From Burkholderiales bacterium (GTDB lineage Bacteria > Pseudomonadota > Gammaproteobacteria > Burkholderiales > Thiobacteraceae): a stretch of DNA of 64,000 nt. The position numbers and the translations under genes are program-made. How positions within the stretch are numbered: position 1 is the stretch's first letter; each line of letters opens with the position of its first letter. Where the stretch lies: NCBI GenBank assembly GCA_023511995.1, contig JAIMAL010000011.1:25453-89452 (forward strand), given 5' to 3'. A model generated the notes under the pieces. The model had not been told where the DNA came from, did not search any database, and saw only the letters and a list, made by a program, of their open reading frames with translations. Shown piece after piece: positions 10,068-20,238 of the stretch.

Positions 10068-10150
10068 GACTCGCCAGAAGAAGAGAGAAGAGCATCTTTT
10101 GGCCCGGGAAGGGGCGGCGCCGGTGGTTTCCTGGCGGCCGCCTGAAGCGC

Positions 10151-10930
10151 TCAGCCCGCGCCGACGGTGGTGTTGAAGCCGGCATCCACGTAGGTGATCT
10201 CACCGGTGATGCCCGAGGCCAGGTCGCTCAGGAGGAAGGCGGCGGCATTGCCCACTTCCTCGATGGTCACGTTGCGCCGCAGTGGGGCATTGCGTTCCAC
10301 ATGTTCCAGGATTTTGTGGAAATCGGTGATGCCGGAGGCGGCCAGGGTCTTGATGGGGCCGGCGGAGATGGCGTTGACGCGAATCCCCTTCGGCCCCAGG
10401 CTTTGCGCCAAATAATAGACGCTGGATTCCAGGCTGGCCTTGGCCAGCCCCATGACGTTGTAGTTGGCGACCGAACGCACCGCGCCCAGATAGGTGAGGG
10501 TGAGCAATGCGGCCTTTCGCCCTTCCATCAGGGGCAGGGCGGCCTTCGCCAGCGCGGTGAAGCTGTAGGCGCTAATGTCATGGGCGATGCGGAAATATTC
10601 CCGGTTCACCGAGCTTAAATAATCGCCGGACAAAGCCTGTTTCGGTACGAAGGCGATGGAGTGCACCACGCCATCCAATCCGTCCCAGTGCTGGCCGAGG
10701 CTGGCGAAGGCCTGTTCGATCTGGTCATCGGAGGCCACGTCCATTTCGAAGACCAGGCGCGTGCCGAATTCCTCCGCCAGTCCCAGGACGCGTTCCCGGG
10801 TGCGCTCGCCCTGGTAGGTGAAGGCAAGTTCTGCTCCCTCCCGTTGACAGGCCTTGGCGATGCCGTAGGCAATGGAACGGTTGGAGAGCATGCCGGTGAT
10901 GAGAATGCGTTTGCCTGCGAGGAATCCCAT
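10151..10930 (-). CDS. fabI: Enoyl-[acyl-carrier-protein] reductase FabI (NADH)
   Basis: A 259-residue short-chain dehydrogenase-like enoyl-ACP reductase. It has the FabI-type cofactor loop ([15 protein letters not shown]) and the catalytic tyrosine/lysine set Tyr147, Tyr157 and Lys164 (YNVMGLAK). It catalyses the last reduction of each fatty-acid elongation cycle. Length and motifs match E. coli FabI. AAGGAC precedes the ATG. It converges with ppiD across an 83-base gap in which I see no clear terminator, and diverges from the ABC importer. Confidence 0.97.
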   Translation of the reverse strand: MGFLAGKRILITGMLSNRSIAYGIAKACQREGAELAFTYQGERTRERVLGLAEEFGTRLVFEMDVASDDQIEQAFASLGQHWDGLDGVVHSIAFVPKQALSGDYLSSVNREYFRIAHDISAYSFTALAKAALPLMEGRKAALLTLTYLGAVRSVANYNVMGLAKASLESSVYYLAQSLGPKGIRVNAISAGPIKTLAASGITDFHKILEHVERNAPLRRNVTIEEVGNAAAFLLSDLASGITGEITYVDAGFNTTVGAG

Positions 10931-10961
10931 GGCGCGTCCTTATGTCGTTTGCGGATGCGCG

Positions 10962-10967
10962 ATTATA
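10962..10967 (-). promoter_or_regulatory. -10 box for fabI
   Basis: A perfect TATAAT on the minus strand, 31 bases before the fabI ATG. No good -35 is present at 16-18 bases, so promoter strength is unclear. Confidence 0.4.
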
Positions 10968-11022
10968 AGGGATCGGGGACATTCATCGTAGGCGTCCCTC
11001 AAATGGGCTACACTTGGACGCC

Positions 11023-13188
11023 ATGACCGGCCTGCGCCTGTTTTCCCTCCTTTTCCTGCTGGTGCTTGCGGGTGGGTGCGGCGCACCGCCCTGGAACGAT
11101 CCCTATCCGGCGTCGCAGCGGGGTGCCAACATCCGCTATGCCGCCTTCGCCGAACGCCCCAAGCACCTGGACCCGGCCCGCTCCTACAGTTCCAACGAGG
11201 TGGAGTTCATCGGCCAGATCTATGAGCCGCCGCTGCAGTATCACTACCTGAAGCGGCCCTATGAGCTCATTCCCGCCACCGCGGTCGCCGTGCCGCAACC
11301 CCGTTATTTCGACGCCGCAGGCCGGGTGCTCGCGGCCGACGCGCCCCCTTCGCGCATCGCGTGGAGCGTCTACGAGATTCGCATCCGGCCGGGCATCCTC
11401 TATCAGCCCCATCCCGCCTTCGCGCAGGATGCCGACGGGCGTCCCCTCTACTACCCCTTGAAGCCGTCTGCGCTGGCGAAGGTGGAAAAAATCAGCGATT
11501 TCGTCCATACGGGCACGCGGGAGCTCGTCGCCGAAGATTACGTCTATCAGATCAAGCGACTGGCCGATCCCCGGCTGCATTCGCCGATTTTCGGCCTGAT
11601 GGGGGAACACATCGTGGGCCTGCGGGAGCTTGCGGCGGAAATCGAGCGCAGGCGCAAAACGCTGTCGGAAGGCGCCTGGCTCGATCTACGCTCCATTCCG
11701 CTCCAGGGGGTGGAGCTGGTGGACCGCTACACCTACCGCATCCGCATCAAGGGCAAGTATCCCCAGTTCCTCTACTGGCTGGCGATGCCTTTTTTCGCCC
11801 CCGTGCCCTGGGAGGCGGATCGCTTCTATAGCCAACCGGGGATGCAGCAGAAAAATCTCGTCCTCGATTGGTTTCCCGTCGGCACCGGGCCCTACATGCT
11901 CACCGTCAATGATCCCAACCGGCAGATGGTGCTGGAACGCAACCCCAATTTCCACGGCGAGAACTATCCCAGCGAAGGCGAGCCGGGCGACCGCGAGGCC
12001 GGGCTCCTGCGCGATGCAGGCAAGCGGCTGCCCTTCATCGACAAGGCGGTGTACAGCCTGGAAAAGGAGGACATTCCCTACTGGAACAAATTCCTCCAGG
12101 GCTATTACGACAGTTCCGGCATCACCTCGGACACCTTCGACCAGGCGATCCGCATCGGTGCCACCGGGGATGCGGTGCTCACACCGGAGTTGGCGGAGAA
12201 GGGCATCCGCCTGGTGACGGCGGTGATGACCAGCATCGGTTACATGGGTTTCAACATGCAGGACCCGGTGGTGGGGGGCTTGAGTGAGCGGGCGCGCAAG
12301 CTGCGGCAGGCGATTTCCATTGCCGTGGACATGGAGGAGCGCATCTCCATCTTCAACAACGGACGGGGCATTCCCGCCCATGGGCCCATTCCCCCGGGCA
12401 TATTCGGCTATCGCGAGGGCAGGGCGGGCATCAACCCCTACGTCTATGACTGGGTGAACGGGCGGCCGCAGCGCAAATCCCTTGCCGAGGCGCGGCGGTT
12501 GATGCGGGAGGCGGGCTATCCCGACGGACGCGATGCCGAGACGGGCAAGCCGCTGGTGCTCTATTTCGATACGGCCGCGGTGGGGGTGGATGCCAAATCC
12601 CGCCTGGAGTGGCTGGTGAAGCAGTTCCGCAAGCTCGATATCGAACTGGTCATCCGCGCCACCGATTACAACCGCTTCCAGGACAAGATGCTGAAAGGCA
12701 CGGCACAGATTTTCGAATGGGGGTGGAATGCGGACTACCCCGACCCGGAGAACTTTCTTTTTCTGCTCTACGGTCCCAACCGCAAGGTGGGCATGAATGG
12801 GGAGAATGCCGCCAATTACGAGAATCCCGAGTTCGATCGGCTGTTCGAAGAGATGCGGCACATGGACAATGGACCGGAACGGCAGGCCATCATCGACCGG
12901 ATGCTGGAGATCGTCCGCCGCGATGCGCCCTGGGTGTGGGGCTTTTATCCCAAGGCCTTCGGCCTCTACCATGGCTGGCTTGCCAACGCGAAACCCAACC
13001 TGATGGCGAACAACGGCCTCAAGTATCTGCGGCTGGATCCCGCCTTGCGGGAGCGCCGGCGCCGGGAGTGGAACGAGCCCGTGCTCTGGCCCCTGTGGCT
13101 GGGGTTAGCCTGCCTGGTCGGGGTGCTCACGCCGGCGGCCATAAGCTACTGGCGGCGGGAACATGGTGCGCCGGTGAAAGGTGCATGA
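11023..13188 (+). CDS. Oligopeptide-type ABC importer, substrate-binding lipoprotein
   Basis: A 721-residue family 5 solute-binding protein (OppA/DppA/YejA type). The N-terminus is a lipoprotein signal with lipobox LAGGC, Cys at 19. The body carries the family 5 pattern from about residue 35 to 680. Unusually, the last 40 residues include a hydrophobic helix (LWPLWLGLACLVGVLTPAA) and a basic tail, so the protein may be held in the inner membrane at both ends. ATG 11023 was chosen over an in-frame TTG at 11014 because it gives a compact signal peptide. Permease genes follow 3 bases later. Substrate is inferred to be peptides or similar; it could also be murein peptides or another compound. Confidence 0.88.
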   Translation: MTGLRLFSLLFLLVLAGGCGAPPWNDPYPASQRGANIRYAAFAERPKHLDPARSYSSNEVEFIGQIYEPPLQYHYLKRPYELIPATAVAVPQPRYFDAAGRVLAADAPPSRIAWSVYEIRIRPGILYQPHPAFAQDADGRPLYYPLKPSALAKVEKISDFVHTGTRELVAEDYVYQIKRLADPRLHSPIFGLMGEHIVGLRELAAEIERRRKTLSEGAWLDLRSIPLQGVELVDRYTYRIRIKGKYPQFLYWLAMPFFAPVPWEADRFYSQPGMQQKNLVLDWFPVGTGPYMLTVNDPNRQMVLERNPNFHGENYPSEGEPGDREAGLLRDAGKRLPFIDKAVYSLEKEDIPYWNKFLQGYYDSSGITSDTFDQAIRIGATGDAVLTPELAEKGIRLVTAVMTSIGYMGFNMQDPVVGGLSERARKLRQAISIAVDMEERISIFNNGRGIPAHGPIPPGIFGYREGRAGINPYVYDWVNGRPQRKSLAEARRLMREAGYPDGRDAETGKPLVLYFDTAAVGVDAKSRLEWLVKQFRKLDIELVIRATDYNRFQDKMLKGTAQIFEWGWNADYPDPENFLFLLYGPNRKVGMNGENAANYENPEFDRLFEEMRHMDNGPERQAIIDRMLEIVRRDAPWVWGFYPKAFGLYHGWLANAKPNLMANNGLKYLRLDPALRERRRREWNEPVLWPLWLGLACLVGVLTPAAISYWRREHGAPVKGA

Positions 13189-13191
13189 GCG

Positions 13192-14169
13192 ATGCTGGCT
13201 TACATCGTCCGTCGTCTCCTCTATGCCATTCCCATCCTGATTGGGGTGAACGTCCTCATCTTCGTTCTCTTTTTCGCCGTCAACACACCGGATGACATGG
13301 CGCGTCTGCATCTGGGTGTGAAACACGTCACGCCCGAGGCCATCGCCAGGTGGAAAGCGGAACGGGGCTATGACAAACCGCTCTTCTACAATCCGGGAGC
13401 AGCGGGCCTTGCGCGGTTCACCGATACGCTTTTCGTCCACCGCGCCGTACCCATGTTCGCCTTCCGTTTCGGCGCCGCCGACGATGGACGCGACATCGGC
13501 CGGGAAATCCGCACCCGCATGTGGCCCAGTCTGGCGGTGGCGGTGCCGGTCTTCCTCATCGGCCTGCTCGTCAATATCACCTTTGCCCTCATCCTCGCCT
13601 TCTTCCGCGCCACCTACGTGGATACCGCCGGTGTGGTGCTGTGCGTGGCGATGATGTCCATATCGGGCCTCTTCTACATCATCGGCGGACAGTTCCTGGT
13701 GAGCAAACTGTTGCACCTGGTCCCCATTTCCGGTTACCAGGAGGGCTGGGACGCCTTCAAATTCCTGGTGCTGCCGGTGGCGGTGGGGGTCATCTCCGGC
13801 ATCGGCAGCGGCACCCGCTGGTACCGCACGATCTTCCTTGAGGAGATGGGCAAGGATTATGTACGCACCGCGCGGGCCAAGGGGTTGGCGGAAGCCACGG
13901 TGCTCTTCCGCCACGTGCTGAAAAACGGCCTCATCCCCATTCTCACGGGGGCGGTGGTGGTGATTCCCACCCTGTTCATGGGCAGTCTGATCCTGGAATC
14001 CTTCTTCGGCATTCCCGGCCTTGGCAGTTACACCATCGACGCCATCCGCCAGCAGGATTTCGCCATCGTTCACGCCATGGTGTTCCTCGGCTCGGTGCTC
14101 TACATCGTCGGCCTGTTGGCCACGGACATTTCCTATACCCTGGTCGATCCGCGGATTCGCCTGTCATGA
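13192..14169 (+). CDS. ABC importer permease, OppB/DppB/YejB type
   Basis: A 325-residue inner-membrane permease. Its first helix (RRLLYAIPILIGVNVLIFV) is typical of the OppB branch, with about six membrane helices in all. The cytoplasmic EAA-like coupling loop is seen as DYVRTARAKGLAEATV. It forms the channel with the next gene, whose start overlaps its stop by 4 bases. The position after a family 5 binding protein and before a fused double ATPase resembles the yejABEF arrangement. Confidence 0.92.
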   Translation: MLAYIVRRLLYAIPILIGVNVLIFVLFFAVNTPDDMARLHLGVKHVTPEAIARWKAERGYDKPLFYNPGAAGLARFTDTLFVHRAVPMFAFRFGAADDGRDIGREIRTRMWPSLAVAVPVFLIGLLVNITFALILAFFRATYVDTAGVVLCVAMMSISGLFYIIGGQFLVSKLLHLVPISGYQEGWDAFKFLVLPVAVGVISGIGSGTRWYRTIFLEEMGKDYVRTARAKGLAEATVLFRHVLKNGLIPILTGAVVVIPTLFMGSLILESFFGIPGLGSYTIDAIRQQDFAIVHAMVFLGSVLYIVGLLATDISYTLVDPRIRLS

Positions 14170-15569
14170 TGCCCGTGCAGCCTGTCCTGCTGTGGACCGA
14201 CCTTCTCCTCTTCCTGCTGCTGGCAGTGCTGGCCCTCTATGCCTGGCAGGCGCGCCGGCGTCCCCACCTCGCCGCGCCGTGGCGGCGGCTCGCCCGCCGG
14301 CCGGCGGCAATGGCGGCCGCGGTGATCCTGAGCGCCTTCGTGGCGGTGGGGCTGCTGGATTCCATTCATTTCCGGCCGCTGCTGCCGACCCAGACACCGG
14401 GCGCCGCACCCCAGTATGCGCCGGAGACGCTGAGCCTCCTGGATCAACTGCTGCGACCGCTGCGGGAGCAGAAGGAGAAGACCTATTCCGCCCCCTTTGC
14501 CACCCATCTCTATGCGATGGAGAGCGTGGAGGTGTCCGCCGGACGCATTGTGCGGCTCTATCCACGGCTGCGTTACGGCGGTGCGCATCTGGGCGACGAT
14601 CTCGGCCGGCGGGAAGCCGACATCCTGCTGCGCGCCGTGCGCGCAACAGGGGTGGCGCTTCTCCTTTGGGCCGCAGCGGTGGCCTTGGTGGCCGTGGGGC
14701 TTGCCCGGCGCCATGGCGTCACGTGGGGTGCGGGCCTTATGCGTCTTATGAGGGGTGAGACGGCGCTGCCCTGGCGCACCATGCTCGCCACCTTCGGTGT
14801 CCTGCTCTGGCTGGCCTGTCTGGCCGGCCACTGGACGCCGGAATGGCACATCTTCGGCACCGACAAGGTGGGGCAGGATGTCTTCTATCTTTCCCTGAAG
14901 AGCATCCGCACAGGTCTCATCATCGGCACCCTCACCACGCTGGTGATGCTTCCCTTCGCCCTGGCCCTGGGGATCATGGCGGGGTATTTCCGCGGCTGGG
15001 TGGACGATGTCATCCAGTATCTCTACACCACTCTGAATTCGATTCCCGGTGTGCTTTTGATCGCCGCCGCGGTGCTGGTGCTGCAGGTGCGCATGGATCA
15101 GCTCCCCGACTTGACGCTGGTGGAGCGCGCCGATCTGCGGCTGCTGTTTCTGTGCATGATCCTGGGGATTACCAGTTGGACCGGCCTGTGCCGCCTGTTG
15201 CGGGCGGAGACGCTCAAGCTGCGCGAGATGGAATTCGTGCAGGCGGCGGAAGCCTTCGGTGTCGGTCCGGCGCGCATCATGATGCGCCATGTGCTGCCCA
15301 ATGTGATGCATATCGTGCTCATCACCCTCACTTTGGAATTCAGCGGGCTGGTGCTCGCCGAGGCGGTGCTCGCCTATGTCGGGGTCGGGGTGGACCCGTC
15401 CATGCACAGTTGGGGCAACATGATCAATGGCGCACGCCTTGAGCTCGCCCGGGAACCCATGGTGTGGTGGCTGCTCACGGCGGCGTTTGTCTTCATGTTC
15501 GTGCTGGTGTTGGCTGCCAACGTCTTCGCCGACGCGGTACGCGACGCCTTCGATCCGAGGGTGGCCTGA
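14166..15569 (+). CDS. ABC importer permease, OppC/DppC/YejE type, with enlarged N-terminus
   Basis: A 467-residue permease. The C-terminal 270 residues are an OppC-like core (GTDKVGQDVFY, coupling loop EFVQAAEAFGVGPARIM). The first 200 or so residues are extra. They hold hydrophobic segments at about 10-25 and 50-65, a polar loop of about 100 residues, and further helices at about 160-178 and 198-216 before the core. OppC proteins are usually about 300 residues, so this is an enlarged version. It overlaps the permease before it by 4 bases and the ATPase after it by 1 base (TGATG), indicating tight translational coupling. Confidence 0.9.
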   Translation: MMPVQPVLLWTDLLLFLLLAVLALYAWQARRRPHLAAPWRRLARRPAAMAAAVILSAFVAVGLLDSIHFRPLLPTQTPGAAPQYAPETLSLLDQLLRPLREQKEKTYSAPFATHLYAMESVEVSAGRIVRLYPRLRYGGAHLGDDLGRREADILLRAVRATGVALLLWAAAVALVAVGLARRHGVTWGAGLMRLMRGETALPWRTMLATFGVLLWLACLAGHWTPEWHIFGTDKVGQDVFYLSLKSIRTGLIIGTLTTLVMLPFALALGIMAGYFRGWVDDVIQYLYTTLNSIPGVLLIAAAVLVLQVRMDQLPDLTLVERADLRLLFLCMILGITSWTGLCRLLRAETLKLREMEFVQAAEAFGVGPARIMMRHVLPNVMHIVLITLTLEFSGLVLAEAVLAYVGVGVDPSMHSWGNMINGARLELAREPMVWWLLTAAFVFMFVLVLAANVFADAVRDAFDPRVA

Positions 15570-17560
15570 TGGCTGGCCCTGAACTGCTTCGTATCCACAA
15601 CCTGCGGGTTCACTTCGCCAGCGCCGGGCGCACGGTGCGCGCGGTGGATTGCGTCAGCCTCGAAGTGCGGCGGGGTGAGACGGTGGCGCTGGTGGGCGAA
15701 TCCGGTTGCGGCAAGTCGGTGACGGCGCTCTCCATCCTGCGCCTGCTCCCTCCTGCGGCGCGCATCGTCGGCGGCAGCATCCGGCTCGAGGGGGAGGAGC
15801 TCCTCGCCCTGCCGGAGGTGGCCATGCGCCACGTGCGGGGGGCGCGGGTGGCCATGATTTTCCAAGAGCCCATGACCAGCCTGAACCCGGTGCTCACCGT
15901 GGGCCGCCAGATCGCGGAGGGGCTCGCCCGCCATCAGGGTCTGCGCGGCGAGGCATTGCGCCGACGCGCCCAGGCGCTCCTGGAAGCGGTGCACGTGCCG
16001 GACCCCGGGCGCATCCTGGAGGCCTATCCGCACCAGCTTTCCGGGGGCATGAAACAGCGGGCGATGATCGCCATGGCCATTGCCTGTGAGCCCAGGCTGC
16101 TCGTCGCCGACGAGCCCACCACGGCGCTGGACGTCACCATCCAGGCGGAAGTGCTGGCGCTGCTGCGGGAATTGCAGCAGCGAACCGGCATGGGGCTGCT
16201 CTTCATCACCCACGATCTGGGCGTGGTCGCCCAAATGGCCGACCGGGTGGCGGTGATGTACGCCGGGGAGGTGGTGGAAAGCGCGCCCCGCGAGGCCTTC
16301 TTCCGCCATCCTCTGCATCCCTATTCCCGCAAGCTGTTCGCCGCCCTGCCCGGGAGGACGAGGCGCGGTGAGCCGCTGGCGGTGATCCCGGGCATGGTGC
16401 CGCCCCTTGACCGGCTGCCGCCGGGCTGCCGCTTCCAGGATCGTTGCGAGTTCGCCTGGGAGCGCTGCCGCAGCGAGACCCCACCGTGGGTGGAGACCGG
16501 CGGCCATGGCGTGCGTTGTCATCTGGGGCTGACGGCGCCACCCCAAGGCGGCAGCCCCCCCTCCACCGGGGTGGTCTCAGCGCCGCCGCCGTCCGGCGAG
16601 TCCGGCTCGCTCCTCGAGGTGCGCGACCTGCGGGTGTATTTCCCCATCCGCCGCGGCGTGTTCCAGCGCATGGTGGGCCAGGTGAAGGCGGTGGATGGCC
16701 TCTCCTTGAGTCTGGCAGCGGGGCGCACACTGGCCCTGGTGGGGGAGTCGGGCTGCGGCAAGACCACGGTGGGCAAGGCAATCCTGCGCCTCATCCCCAT
16801 CACTGGCGGTTCGGTGCAATTCCAGGGGGAGGAGCTGACGGGCATGTCCCCGGCCCGTCTGCGGCCCCTGCGCAGCCGCTTCCAGATCGTGTTCCAGGAT
16901 CCCTTCGCCTCCCTCGATCCGCGCATGATGGTGGCAGACATCCTGGAAGAGGGCATGGCCGCACTGAATGTGGTGAAGGAGGGCGCGGCACGGGCGAGAG
17001 AAGTGGAACGGCTGCTGGAGGCGGTGGGGCTGCCTGTGGAAGCCAAGCATCGCTATCCCCACGAATTCTCCGGGGGCCAGCGGCAACGCATCGCCATCGC
17101 CCGGGCGTTGGCGGTGAATCCCCGGCTCCTTGTCTGCGACGAACCCACCAGTGCCCTGGATGTGTCAGTGCAGGCGCAGATCCTCAATCTGCTCGCTGAG
17201 CTGCAGTGGCAGCGGGGCCTCAGCTATCTTTTCATCACCCATAATCTCGCCGTGGTGGAGTTTCTCGCCCACGAAGTGGCGGTGATGTATCTGGGCCGCA
17301 TCGTGGAAACGGGCCCGGTGGAAAAGGTGCTGGCTGCCCCGGCGCATCCCTACACCCAGGCTCTGCTGTCTGCGGTGCCACGGGTGGAAAAAAGCGGCCG
17401 CCCGGTGATCCGTCTGGCGGGGGAATTGCCTTCGCCCGCCAATCCTCCCGCCGGGTGTCATTTCCATCCCCGTTGTCCCCAGGCCATGCCCGTCTGTCGG
17501 GAACATTATCCGGAGGAAAAGGAAGTGGATGGCCGCCGGGTGTGCTGCCACCTCTATTGA
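15569..17560 (+). CDS. Fused double ATPase of the peptide-type ABC importer (OppD-OppF/YejF type)
   Basis: A 663-residue protein with two complete ATP-binding cassettes. The first has Walker A GESGCGKS and signature LSGGMKQR; the second has GESGCGKT and FSGGQRQR. Each ends with the cysteine-rich oligopeptide-transporter C-terminal motif (CRFQDRCEF and CHFHPRCPQ), which in some family members binds an iron-sulfur cluster. It energises the two permeases. The open frame continues upstream, but ATG 15569 ([14 protein letters not shown]) overlaps the preceding stop as TGATG and matches family starts. It converges with the mltD-like gene. Confidence 0.94.
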   Translation: MAGPELLRIHNLRVHFASAGRTVRAVDCVSLEVRRGETVALVGESGCGKSVTALSILRLLPPAARIVGGSIRLEGEELLALPEVAMRHVRGARVAMIFQEPMTSLNPVLTVGRQIAEGLARHQGLRGEALRRRAQALLEAVHVPDPGRILEAYPHQLSGGMKQRAMIAMAIACEPRLLVADEPTTALDVTIQAEVLALLRELQQRTGMGLLFITHDLGVVAQMADRVAVMYAGEVVESAPREAFFRHPLHPYSRKLFAALPGRTRRGEPLAVIPGMVPPLDRLPPGCRFQDRCEFAWERCRSETPPWVETGGHGVRCHLGLTAPPQGGSPPSTGVVSAPPPSGESGSLLEVRDLRVYFPIRRGVFQRMVGQVKAVDGLSLSLAAGRTLALVGESGCGKTTVGKAILRLIPITGGSVQFQGEELTGMSPARLRPLRSRFQIVFQDPFASLDPRMMVADILEEGMAALNVVKEGAARAREVERLLEAVGLPVEAKHRYPHEFSGGQRQRIAIARALAVNPRLLVCDEPTSALDVSVQAQILNLLAELQWQRGLSYLFITHNLAVVEFLAHEVAVMYLGRIVETGPVEKVLAAPAHPYTQALLSAVPRVEKSGRPVIRLAGELPSPANPPAGCHFHPRCPQAMPVCREHYPEEKEVDGRRVCCHLY

Positions 17561-17586
17561 GGCAACCCAGTGGAGAGTAGAGGAAG

Positions 17587-19209
17587 TCAGCCGGCGCGGG
17601 CGAGGACGAGCACGTCGCCGGGCTGGATGCGATCTTTGCGGCCCAGCCTGTTCCAGCGGCGCAGATCATCCACTTCCACGTCGAAGCGCTGGGCGATGCC
17701 ATAAAGGGTGTCGCCACGGCGCACCGTGTAGCGGAGGGGACGGCTGGGCTCGCGGGCCGCTTTCCTGCTCAAGGGTTTGCCCGCTTCAAGGGGTTTTGCC
17801 TGCGCGAGCTTGAGCGGAGCGGCTGCCACGACGAGCTTCTGGTTGGGGACAAGCCGCGTCGAAGTCAGCCGATTCCACGCTTTCAGTTGTTCTACCGTCA
17901 GCCCGTGTTTGCGCGCGATGGTGGCCAGGGTATCGCCGCGGCGCACCACATAGGTGATCTGCCGGGGGGACGCTTCATCCCTGCTCGCCGAAGCCACATC
18001 GGATGCTTTTTTCTCCGCCGTTGCCGGCACCAGCAAAAGCTGCCCATGGCTTAAGCGACGGGTGCGGGCATCGAGACTGTTGACCTCCCGCAGACGGGCC
18101 AGGCTGATGCCATAGCGGCGGGCGATGCTGTCCAGACGTTCCCCCCTTCTGCCTTGGTAGGGCTGCCAAGAGACCAGGGGTTTGCCGTAGTTTTCCAGGT
18201 TGCGCGCGAACACCTCCGCCTTGTCCACGGGCAGAAGCAGGGTGGTGGGTTCCCGGACGTGGATGATGGGACGGTTGTAATGGGGATTGAGGGAAAGGAA
18301 CTCGGATAGGGGGATTTCTGCCAACCGCGCCGCCACTGCCACGTCCATGTGCTGGTTCAGGGTGATCTGGGCGAAATAGGGCGCGTTGGGCAGCGGGCCG
18401 AGATTGGCGGAAAAATCCTGCGGCCGCTGGATGAGATGTTTGACGGCGAGCAGGCGGGGCACGTAATTGGCCGTTTCCACCGGCAGGCGCAGGCTCAGGT
18501 AATCGGTGGGGAGTCCCTGGGCCTGGTTGCGGGCGATGGCGCGGCTCAGGTTGCCTTCGCCCCAATTGTAGGCCGCAAGCGCCAAGTGCCAGTCGCCGAA
18601 CAGGGCATAAAGTTTCTGCAGGTAGTCGAGGGCCGCCCGGGTGGCGGCGAGCACCTCGCGGCGCTGATCCACCCACCAGTTCTGCTGCAGGCCGAAGGTG
18701 CGCCCCGTGCCCGGCATGAATTGCCAGATGCCGGCGGCTCTGGCGCGCGAATAGGCCTGCGGGTTGAAGGCGCTCTCGATCATGGGCAGCAAGGCGATCT
18801 CCGTGGGCATGCCGCGGCGTTCCACTTCCTCCACGATGTAGAAGAGATAACGCCGGCTGCGCTCCAGCATCCTCGCCACGTATTCGGGACGCTCCGCATA
18901 CCAGGCTTCGTTTTCCGCCACCAGCGGTGTGTCCAGCTCGGGCAGGGCGAAGCCGGCGCGAAGCCGCGCCCATAAATCGGTGCGCGGGTCCCCTTGGCCC
19001 TCGATGGCGCGTAGCAGGGGTTCGATGGTATCGGGCGGACTCTCGATGCTGATGATGCTGGGCGATTCTTCTTCCGCCGCCGCCTCCGGCTGGCCCAGAT
19101 GGGCGAGCTGGGTGATCCCCGCGGCGGGCTCGGTTGCCTCGCCGGCGTAAGCCAGGAGGGGGGAAGCGAGCAAAGAAAGGCAGAGGAAGAGACGGCGAAC
19201 TCGGGCCAT
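17587..19209 (-). CDS. mltD: MltD-like membrane-bound lytic murein transglycosylase with three LysM domains
   Basis: A 540-residue secreted enzyme. Signal peptide is at about 1-22 (LCLSLLASPLLAYA, no lipobox cysteine). A family 1 SLT domain lies at about 115-240 with catalytic Glu145 (IESAFNP) followed by AGIWQFMPGTG. Three LysM peptidoglycan-binding repeats follow at about 340-395, 415-462 and 487-532 (YVVRRGDTL, YTVRRGDTL and a diverged first copy). It cuts glycan strands with 1,6-anhydro ends. ATG 19209 starts the signal peptide; the longer open frame upstream is not supported. It sits beside flgL, but a flagellar role is only a guess because FlgJ already has a hydrolase domain. Confidence 0.92.
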   Translation of the reverse strand: MARVRRLFLCLSLLASPLLAYAGEATEPAAGITQLAHLGQPEAAAEEESPSIISIESPPDTIEPLLRAIEGQGDPRTDLWARLRAGFALPELDTPLVAENEAWYAERPEYVARMLERSRRYLFYIVEEVERRGMPTEIALLPMIESAFNPQAYSRARAAGIWQFMPGTGRTFGLQQNWWVDQRREVLAATRAALDYLQKLYALFGDWHLALAAYNWGEGNLSRAIARNQAQGLPTDYLSLRLPVETANYVPRLLAVKHLIQRPQDFSANLGPLPNAPYFAQITLNQHMDVAVAARLAEIPLSEFLSLNPHYNRPIIHVREPTTLLLPVDKAEVFARNLENYGKPLVSWQPYQGRRGERLDSIARRYGISLARLREVNSLDARTRRLSHGQLLLVPATAEKKASDVASASRDEASPRQITYVVRRGDTLATIARKHGLTVEQLKAWNRLTSTRLVPNQKLVVAAAPLKLAQAKPLEAGKPLSRKAAREPSRPLRYTVRRGDTLYGIAQRFDVEVDDLRRWNRLGRKDRIQPGDVLVLARAG

Positions 19210-19320
19210 GTGTTGTGGTTCTTGTCCGGGCGGGTGGCCGCATGGTAAACGCCCACGACCCTCCGGGTCAAGGCGCCGCCGCCGGGGCTTTTGGCCCGGC
19301 ACTTGGGCAGGACATGCGCC

Positions 19321-20226
19321 TCAGCCTCCGAGATAGTTGAAGAGGGAGAGTTGGCTTACGGCGAGGAAGGATTTCTGCGCCGCTTCCAGCGAGGTCTGGG
19401 TGCGGGTGAGATCGGTGATGGCCTTGGTGTAGTCGAGGTCCATCAGGACGGATAGCGTCGCCTGGTATTGCAGGACGCTGTCGGCATGGGTGCCGTCGGT
19501 GGCATCCAACTCCCGCAGTCGCGCACCCACGCCGGCGCGCACGCGCAGGACGTTGCCCAGGGCATTGTCCAATCCGGACAGGGCCGCGCTCAATTGGGCG
19601 GGCGTGATGCTGCCGCTACCCAGTTGGTTGATGAGATCGTCCAGGGTCTTGAAAACATCCTGCCCCGGCACGCCCGGCTGGAAGATGTCCTGCCCGTTGT
19701 CGTTGATGGCGATGCGGCGAGAGGCAGAAATCTGCACGCTGCGCACGCCGGTGTCGCCGGCATACACACCGGGTCCGGAGGATTGCGTGAAGGGCTTGAC
19801 GTTGCTTTTATAGCCGGCGAAGAGGTATTGGCCATCTCCATTCTGGGTATTGGCCAGACCCAGCAGTTCCTGATAGCGGCCCTTGAGTTCCGTGGCCAGG
19901 GCCTTGAGGTTGTCCGGGGAGAGGGTGGGGTTGCCGGCATTGACCGCGGTCACCTTGGCGTCCTGGATGACCCGGGTGATTTGTGCGAGGACCTTGTCTT
20001 CCAGGCTCAAGGCATTGGTGGCATGGGTGATATTGGCCTGGTATTGCTGGGCAACACTCAGCGACTGCTTGAGCTGCAGGCTTTGTGCACTGGCCACCGG
20101 GTCATCGCTGGGCGCCAGCACACGCCGGCCCGCGGCCAGTTGCTGCTGAGTTTTGACGAGTTCCGCCATCCGGTTCTGGATGGCGGAAACGCCCAGTTCA
20201 TAGATCATGCCGCTGCTGATACGCAT
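19321..20226 (-). CDS. flgL: Flagellar hook-filament junction protein FlgL (HAP3)
   Basis: 301 residues with flagellin-like N-terminal (MRISSGMIYELGVSAIQ) and C-terminal coiled-coil ends and a variable middle. It forms the second junction ring between hook and filament. It is the last gene of the minus-strand flg operon, 12 bases after flgK. The sigma28-like promoter before flgK probably drives both, as is common for late junction proteins. Confidence 0.96.
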   Translation of the reverse strand: MRISSGMIYELGVSAIQNRMAELVKTQQQLAAGRRVLAPSDDPVASAQSLQLKQSLSVAQQYQANITHATNALSLEDKVLAQITRVIQDAKVTAVNAGNPTLSPDNLKALATELKGRYQELLGLANTQNGDGQYLFAGYKSNVKPFTQSSGPGVYAGDTGVRSVQISASRRIAINDNGQDIFQPGVPGQDVFKTLDDLINQLGSGSITPAQLSAALSGLDNALGNVLRVRAGVGARLRELDATDGTHADSVLQYQATLSVLMDLDYTKAITDLTRTQTSLEAAQKSFLAVSQLSLFNYLGG

Positions 20227-20238
20227 GGTGAACCTCCC

